Shown piece by piece: positions 58,367 to 64,000 of a DNA stretch of 64,000 bases (its first letter is position 1; every line of letters begins with the position of its first letter). Both the position numbers and the translations under genes were made by a program. The notes beneath the pieces were generated by a model. The model ran no database searches, was not told where the DNA came from, and saw nothing but the letters and a program-made list of their open reading frames with translations. The DNA is from Maratus speciosus (taxonomy: Eukaryota; Arthropoda; Arachnida; Araneae; Salticidae), in assembly GCA_963932465.1 (NCBI GenBank), contig OZ010786.1, positions 443,784,619 to 443,848,618 of the forward strand, given 5' to 3'.

Positions 58367-58874
58367 GAGCTTCCTTTGCTTACGGATTTTGAGTTTGAAT
58401 TCTGACGCGTGCCAATATCCAGTGACGTTCAGTACAGTTTAAGTGTATAGTAGGAGACTGTAGCTGATGCATGTGTGGTGTAGACTTTACATTACATTAC
58501 TTCAAAATAAAAGAATATTTTTCATTTGCGGAATTTCCATCGAATTAGTCACATTTTTACAGAAGTCATGTTTTTAGTTATCTAGTGTTATTTAGAATTT
58601 TGATTGACAATTACAGTTTCCCATCTTATTCAGGGTTAGTAATAAAATTTAGAAAAATTCTTGAATCAACTTCTCCACCTTTCGCCATCTAACTGTTGTC
58701 GTAACTGTTTGATCTTAAAATTTGAACATTAAATTTCAGTTGCCTGCTCCATTGCCATGTCCATCTATTACTGAATTTATATTAATTATTTTGTATTGTT
58801 ATTCCTGTCTTATGGCTACTCATTTAGTTCTCGGGATTGGATTCCCACACAAGTGTTCGCGAAATCAATTAAAA
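58367..58874. other. Unassigned DNA
   Basis: No gene or repeat recognised. Confidence 0.45.
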
Positions 58875-59516
58875 GGGAGGCTCGTGTAAAACGGTGTTTT
58901 TTTTTTTTTTCAAGATTCTTTAAAAGGAAAACGAGACCATTCATTCAATCACAGTAAAGTACAAAATGATATTGACGTTTAAATTTAGAAGAAAAAAATA
59001 TTGTTGAAAATAAAACGGCGGTGCTATAGCTGCACAAATTTGGATCCTACTATTTGCGCAGGGAACGTCCAAGTCTTTTGTAGATGACTAAAATCAATAA
59101 ACCAATTTTTTTTTATTAAAGTAAGTCCTAACACTCAGCAAAAACCTAAATATAGCAAAAAATTGAGGACGTTTTGAAAATAAAATTCCATTTTTTAAAC
59201 AAATTGTAAAAAACATATATATAATTGTTATTTTAATAATTTGTTAGGTTTTACTGAGCGTAAGGACTTACTTTAATCAAAAAATTTGGTTTATTGATTT
59301 TAGTTAAATAGAAGGACCTGGGCGTTCCCCGGCGCAAATCGTACGATCCATGTTTGGGCAGCTAAAGCGCCGCCACTTTGTTTCAACAATAAAAAAAAAA
59401 GATATTGTAGATTTAAACGTCAATATTATTTTGTACTTCACTGTGATTGAATAAATGTTCCCTTTTGCATTTAAAAAAAATCTTGAAAAAACACCATTTT
59501 ATACGAATCTCCCCCC
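58875..59516. mobile_element. Fold-back element, ~290-bp arms
   Basis: The ends GGGAGGCTCGTGTAAAAC and, complemented, GGGGGGAGATTCGTATAAAA lead into arms that pair to about 59170 and from about 59245 (TATTGACGTTTAAAT, GGCGGTGCTATAGCTGC, ATTGATTTTAGT blocks). No TSD was found. It is non-coding. Confidence 0.7.
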
Positions 59517-60790
59517 GTAATGTTAGTGAAAAATCAATTTTCGATCTTCTAGGATTAAGTAAACACTTAACTAAATGTTGTCTGGGGGCGGCCAAAAATA
59601 TCATCCTTCAATCTGAATAAGTTTTTAGCCGAGTATGTTTTCTAAAGTTGTTTTTCTTCTTTAACCGAACAAAGTTTAATTAAGAATTACATTTTCATTT
59701 CTATCATGATGCTATTTTTTTATTATATAATTGTTATCCATAGCTGAATGTATTTTTAAAAGCACATTATTCTAGGTGATTTAATTCAATGAATTGAATA
59801 TCTTAAGGTTGCACATCCTGAATTATATGTTCTACGTCAAAGAATAAATTGTAATATGGATAATAGCCACATTAATTATTTATGCCCTGGTATTACTTTA
59901 AAATACCAATTAAAACTTGGTATAAAATTTATTTGTTATTATATTAATAAAAACAGATTTATTGTTATTTATTGCAAAATGTTTGGCTTTATCATGTTTA
60001 GAAAACGCAGAGAGTTTTACAAAATCAAAAAAAAAAAAAAAAAATACTTCCACAACCATTTACATATGAATAGCTTTTAATAGTGTCTAAATGATTTTTT
60101 ACGAACAAAATATTCCCTTTCTAGTTAAACACACAATGTGGTCACCTGTATTGTTTCTTAAGGATTGAAATATTTCGAAATACTATATGATTTGTTAATT
60201 AATCTTTGTGTTCTTGTAAAAGAATTTCCAAAATGCCAATTTTTTTTTTAAATTATAACTCTGTTTCAATGAATCTTTTTTTTTTAATTCCATATTAGAA
60301 TTTCTATTCTACATCTGCAGTTTTTCGGTGAAAACTATTGCGGTTCACGCTGGTGAAATTTCCCGACATGCTGGCATTTATACGACAATAAAAGTTGAAT
60401 TTTATATGTAAGCTTTAACGAATGAATGCTTTCTAAATTTCATATTATTATTATATAAATCATGTTACTATTTCTAATTTATATATTCATAGTATTATGG
60501 TGAAAAGTTCTTTCGGTGCACTTAGGCGAAATTTCCCAAATGCTGATTAAAAACCGAACACAAAACCATAATTGCAGATTATTGTCCTGAGAATATACTT
60601 ATCCCAATTCGTATGTTGCTTTGAAACCATATGATTGTTAGTTTTTGGTCCGTGATGATGAATATTTAGAAATATCTCTCTTCCTTGTTTTCAAGTCTTA
60701 CGCTAAAAATCTGAAACTCTTGGGATTCTTTTTATGTTTTAAGACAGACTGCATTTCAGAAAGGCTGCGTCAGTTAATTTTGGCTATAAG
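59517..60790. other. Unassigned AT-rich DNA
   Basis: A run at about 60029-60044. No gene was seen. Confidence 0.5.
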
Positions 60791-60792
60791 TA

Positions 60793-61355
60793 CAGAGTTT
60801 CCATAATTAAAAGATACTATTTTAAAGTTGTCTGCAGACGAAACGATTGTTGAAAACGGTGTGAAATTTTGTGGAGGATATATTAAAGGTATGGGATTTC
60901 GAAACAAATTACTTCAAATTTCGCTGCCAAAGGACGTTTTTAACGAATTACAGATTTAGCATACATTTGGAATAGTTTACAAATTTTATTACAACCAAAA
61001 ATGTGCCACATGATGGCATGGTCATCATTTCCAGATAATATCTGGAATCGTAAGATAGCATGTTCCCCAGTTGACAGCAGTTTGTTCTGGAAAGTGCACA
61101 GAACATGTCGTGAAATGCTGTCTTTAAGATACGGTAAAGTTAATGAATAAAATTTCTAAACTATCGTAAATGTATGCTAAATGTGTAATTCTTTAAAAAA
61201 TGTCCTCTGATGGCGAAATTTTGAACTAATTTTATTTTAGTTTAAACAAATTCCCATCTCTTTATTATGTCTTTCACAAAATTTCACAATTTTAGGAACA
61301 GTATTTTGGACTGCAGAGAACTTTAAAGTAGGGTCGTTTAAGTATGGACACCCTG
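60793..61355. mobile_element. 563-bp fold-back with mariner-like ends
   Basis: Arms of about 205 bp (60793-60997 and 61148-61355) share TTTAAAGTT-TCTGCAG, GTGAAATTTTGTG and ACA-ATTTAGCATACATTT in inverted order. The ends are CAGAGTTTCCATA and CAGGGTGTCCATA (complemented), with TA at 60791-60792 and 61356-61357, as for Tc1/mariner insertion. There is no transposase. Confidence 0.75.
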
Positions 61356-61631
61356 TATATAAATATTTTAAGAAGACCCACCAAAGAATGACTAAGTTCA
61401 AATTCAAGTATAAGTGTTTCTCAAAATAATGTTTAATGTTTCAGCGTATTTCGTAGAAATAATGAATGCAGGAAACATTTTGAATATTAACTTTTCAAAC
61501 TTACTTATAGTCACGACTTCTATGTGCATTTTTAATATTTAAATATTTCACGCAATAAATGAATAAAACTATTTGTATTATGTACTGAAGTTCAAACCAT
61601 TTCACCCGCATATGCCTTAGAGATTTATATA

Positions 61632-62778
61632 TCATCCTATATTATAATATGAGCAAATCTTGGAAACAGTTATTAACTAGTTGAAATGTTGTCAGTAAAC
61701 GAAGTCGCTAAGTTGGCAACATTTCGCTAAATTTTGAAGAAGTTTGAAAATAGCGAAATATTGGTGATATTGGAAATTTTTTTGCTGGAAAATCGACTTT
61801 CAAGATTACAAGTACCGAAACACGTGTTTAGCGCCGAATAAAAGACTGTCGCCTAACTTGTCGACATTCCGCGAAAAGAATTGGGCTTCAGAATCTGAAA
61901 GAACTTTCTAGAAATTCCCAAAAGGAGCCGATATACATGATTCAACCAATGAGAGTCCATAGAACTTTCTCCCAAATAATTCCACATCTATACGTTGGAG
62001 GTTCAATAATTATTGTCCCTAGTGTATATAAAATATTTGTACTGCGATGGTTGATGTGAAATACCGAAGCCTAATATCTTAAATGCCTATATGCTCAATT
62101 TCAGAACCGTAGCTGCTATATTAACATAGTTCTGAAGAGAGGGGGGGGGGGAGTTTTAAAGACCTATTTTTGAGGGAGTTTTTAAGGAGGGGATAGACGG
62201 TGAAATGCTGCTTTGGAGCTTATGAGGCTACATTTGAGACAGTGGATGAGCTGTAGCTACATCACTATGATCCCGAGCCCAAACGACAGTAGTTACATCT
62301 CATCCACTGTCACAAATCTAACCCCATAAGCTAAAAATCGACCTTTCACCCCCACTACCCTCCTTTCACCCCTCACTCCAAAACTATGTGAATATAGCAG
62401 CTACATTTCTGAAATTGAGCATATAGGCATCTAAGACATTAGGCTTTGATATTCCATAACAACCATCGCAGTACAAATATTTTATATACACTAGGGACAA
62501 AAATTATTGAACCACACACGTATAATGAAATTCTCTGGTCGTTGCCTAAAGTCTGTGAAGTTGGACCGTGTATCTTGCGATTATGACTTAATACGTACAG
62601 ATTGATTATGATAAAATTTAATAATATGTACATAGCAAACATAGAACATATTAATATGTTCTGCATTAATAATGTTATAAAGTAAAATTCTTTATAGGAA
62701 TAATACAGCGAGAATTTGTTGTTATATCAAGGCGAGTACAAAGTTAATTTTAACAGAGCATAGTTCGGTATTCCCTGC
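61632..62778 (-). mobile_element. Repeat family with TGCTCGGTT head, minus-strand copy, interrupted
   Basis: Inverted copy of 57513-58366, aligned from the head (TATGCTCTGTTAAAATTA on the minus strand, ending at 62778) to the tail GATTTGCTCATATTATAATA. It is split at 61993-62520 by a fold-back element; the plus-strand copy has the uninterrupted site near 57766. Confidence 0.7.
61993..62520. mobile_element. 528-bp fold-back element with verified empty site
   Basis: The ends are CGTTGGAGGTTCAATAATT and, complemented, CGTGTGTGGTTCAATAATT. The arms pair to about 62235 and from about 62275, with GTCCCTAGTGTATATAAAAT near the tips. TATA borders both sides (61989-61992 and 62521-62524). The homologous position in the other copy of the host repeat reads GTTATATAGGTGTGG with no insertion. 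Confidence 0.8.
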
Positions 62779-63004
62779 GGATAAAACATTAATCCATAGC
62801 AAATTATAAACCTAATTTTCGTTTCTGACTATTAGCTTATTTTTGGAGAAAACTCAAAAGACCAGAAAAGTATTTGAGTTTTAATCAAGTCTTTGTAAAA
62901 ATGCGTGAATTTAATGTGGTATTTCACTTAATTTATAATTCCGGACACAGAGTCTTAAAGTTTATATATGTTCAGCGTGCCCTCTCCAACTGCATGGTTA
63001 ACAT
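62779..63004. other. Unassigned AT-rich DNA
   Basis: Nothing recognisable; under 300 bp. Confidence 0.5.
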
Positions 63005-63008
63005 TTAA

Positions 63009-63475
63009 CCCTTTACGGCGCGGTGTCCTTAAAAAAGGACACCTAATTTTAATTAAAAAACCGGCAAACGGCACCAAGAATATTTAACTAAAATTTTCCT
63101 ATTATAGTGTGCATGAAAATAAGCAAGTTCATATTTTCTAATAAATTCGTTTATAAATTGCGGTGTCAGTTCATTATTTCATCAGTTTATAAACAGAATT
63201 ACTCCGCGCCGGTAAGGCCCCACCAGTGGCCGAGAGGTTCTGCTCTCGAAGCTGGTAGACGGGAAGTGCTGGGTTCGATCCCAATCGCGCCCGTCGGCCT
63301 AATCGTTAGGAGTTTTCGTGGTTTTCTTCGAACCTTGGTTCTCCAAGCGTTAATACGGGTTAGGTTCCCTTAGAAAGACCTCCACGGAAGGCACTCCCCC
63401 CTTAGGGCCTATATCCCACGTGCAGATAATTGGCCGACATAAATACAACCAACCAACCAACCGCGCCGGTAAGGG
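63009..63475. mobile_element. TTAA-flanked MITE interrupted by a SINE
   Basis: The ends CCCTTTACGGCGCGG and, complemented, CCCTTACCGGCGCGG are flanked by TTAA at 63005-63008 and 63476-63479. The SINE at 63218-63460 sits in the right TIR. The MITE itself is about 210 bp and includes a short hairpin at 63025-63042 (GTGTCCTT, six A, GGACAC). Confidence 0.75.
63218..63460 (+). mobile_element. tRNA-derived SINE with (AACC)n tail
   Basis: The tRNA-like head has A box TGGCCGAGAGG at 63227-63237 and B box GGTTCGATCCC at 63272-63282. A ~150-bp tRNA-unrelated body is followed by an AACC-repeat tail. A perfect 14-bp duplication, CCGCGCCGGTAAGG, flanks it (63204-63217 and 63461-63474). The open frame across it, reading RGSALEAGRREVLGSIP, is the usual accidental translation of such SINEs, not a gene. 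Confidence 0.9.
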
Positions 63476-63479
63476 TTAA

Positions 63480-63914
63480 ACAGTAGTACGTTCATTCAAC
63501 AATCGTTTAAAAATGTCTTGCACTAATGAGCTCCTTGCTGCTGGTTCATTTTTCGAGTCAGCCATTTGTTGTTAAATATGTATATAAACTTTTCTGTTAT
63601 GAATCTTCACAAAATATATTCCGATTTCACTGAACTCACAAAACTAAAAAAAAATTATGTGCGTAGAAGCAATGTTTTTTTTTTATGTGATCTAAGTATA
63701 TACTATGATTAAACCTCCATAACGGACACACTTGAATAGCGGACACTTTTTAGATTCCCGATGTATATTAGTACTTCATTTTTACTTCTGAATTGTAGAT
63801 ACCTCCGAATTGTGGGCAAATTATGCACTTCCGAGGAGGGTGACCGTTCTTTAGAAGTTTTACTGTATTTGAAACTTTAGGAATTCCAATTCTCAATGTT
63901 TCATAAATCATTCA
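63480..63914. other. Unassigned AT-rich DNA
   Basis: No gene or repeat recognised. Confidence 0.5.
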
Positions 63915-64000
63915 GGTACATAGTTCAGTGGTTAGGGGGTTGAATTCGGAATTAATTAGGGGAAAGCTGGAAATTGTTGTAATCCCTTCCGTTTAGGTCC
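63915..64000 (+). other. tRNA-like stretch at the window edge
   Basis: CATAGTTCAGTGGTTAGGGG is A-box-like, and TTGTAATCCC near 63976 resembles a weak B box. It is probably the head of another tRNA-derived repeat, cut by the window end. Confidence 0.3.

Noticed and set aside
60838..60889. Apparent internal exon with acceptor TCTGCAG and donor GTATGG
   Set aside because: It lies in the left arm of the fold-back at 60793-61355; the inverted arm holds the same sequence without the open frame, so the splice-like signals are coincidental.
63107..63373. 88-codon open frame with RGSALEAGRREVLGSIP
   Set aside because: It is the accidental translation of the tRNA-derived SINE and crosses the insertion junction.

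Overview
The window reads as repeat-dominated nuclear DNA of an arthropod. The A+T content is high (judged by eye), with long homopolymer runs and microsatellites. I can find no host protein-coding gene, rRNA or functional tRNA gene. A spider or other chelicerate is my best guess, from the mix of element families: Tc1, long-TIR mariner relatives, pogo/Tigger, TTAA-flanked elements, and a tRNA-derived SINE with an AACC-repeat tail. That is an inference, not something the sequence proves. The only intact open reading frame of recognisable function is a Tc1 transposase at 5512-6552.

Layout. 1-2.8 kb: unassigned AT-rich DNA, a 15-bp motif recurring four times, and a pogo-like non-autonomous element. 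2.8-7.9 kb: a three-deep nest, in which an internally deleted mariner relative is split by a long-TIR element with a 9-bp target duplication, which in turn carries the intact Tc1. 8.2-10.9 kb: a dispersed-repeat copy split by a TTAA-flanked element filled with a 327-bp tandem array. 11.45-15.08 kb: a second three-deep nest (mariner relative, non-LTR retrotransposon fragment, pogo remnant). 15.47-15.70 kb: an extraordinary chain of overlapping perfect palindromes. 16.0-24.6 kb: two abutting copies of one uncharacterised repeat family, the second with an internal ~2.34-kb tandem duplication and paired MITEs. 25.3-27.7 kb: a ~306-bp tandem array. 29.25-31.88 kb: a TTAA-flanked element split by a third relative of the 16-24.6 kb family.

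33-39.5 kb: a direct duplication and several fold-back structures, two of which carry tRNA-like modules facing outward at their tips. 41.9-42.7 kb: a four-unit ~210-bp array. 45-62.5 kb: a dense run of long inverted repeats, including a 2.6-kb near-palindrome flanked by an 8-bp duplication, a mariner derivative with two 5' halves facing each other, and a 528-bp fold-back whose empty site is preserved in a paralogous repeat copy. 49.85-51.88 kb: a pogo/Tigger remnant with a zinc-knuckle-like transposase tail. 63.0-63.5 kb: a TTAA-flanked MITE with a SINE inserted inside it.

Apart from the Tc1 copy, which could in principle move its own family, nothing here looks like a co-operating gene set. 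The biological interest is in how the DNA was assembled: repeated nesting, and many routes to long inverted repeats. Ends were placed by reading both strands by eye. TIR and TSD coordinates given to the base were counted; boundaries described as approximate may be off by tens of bases.
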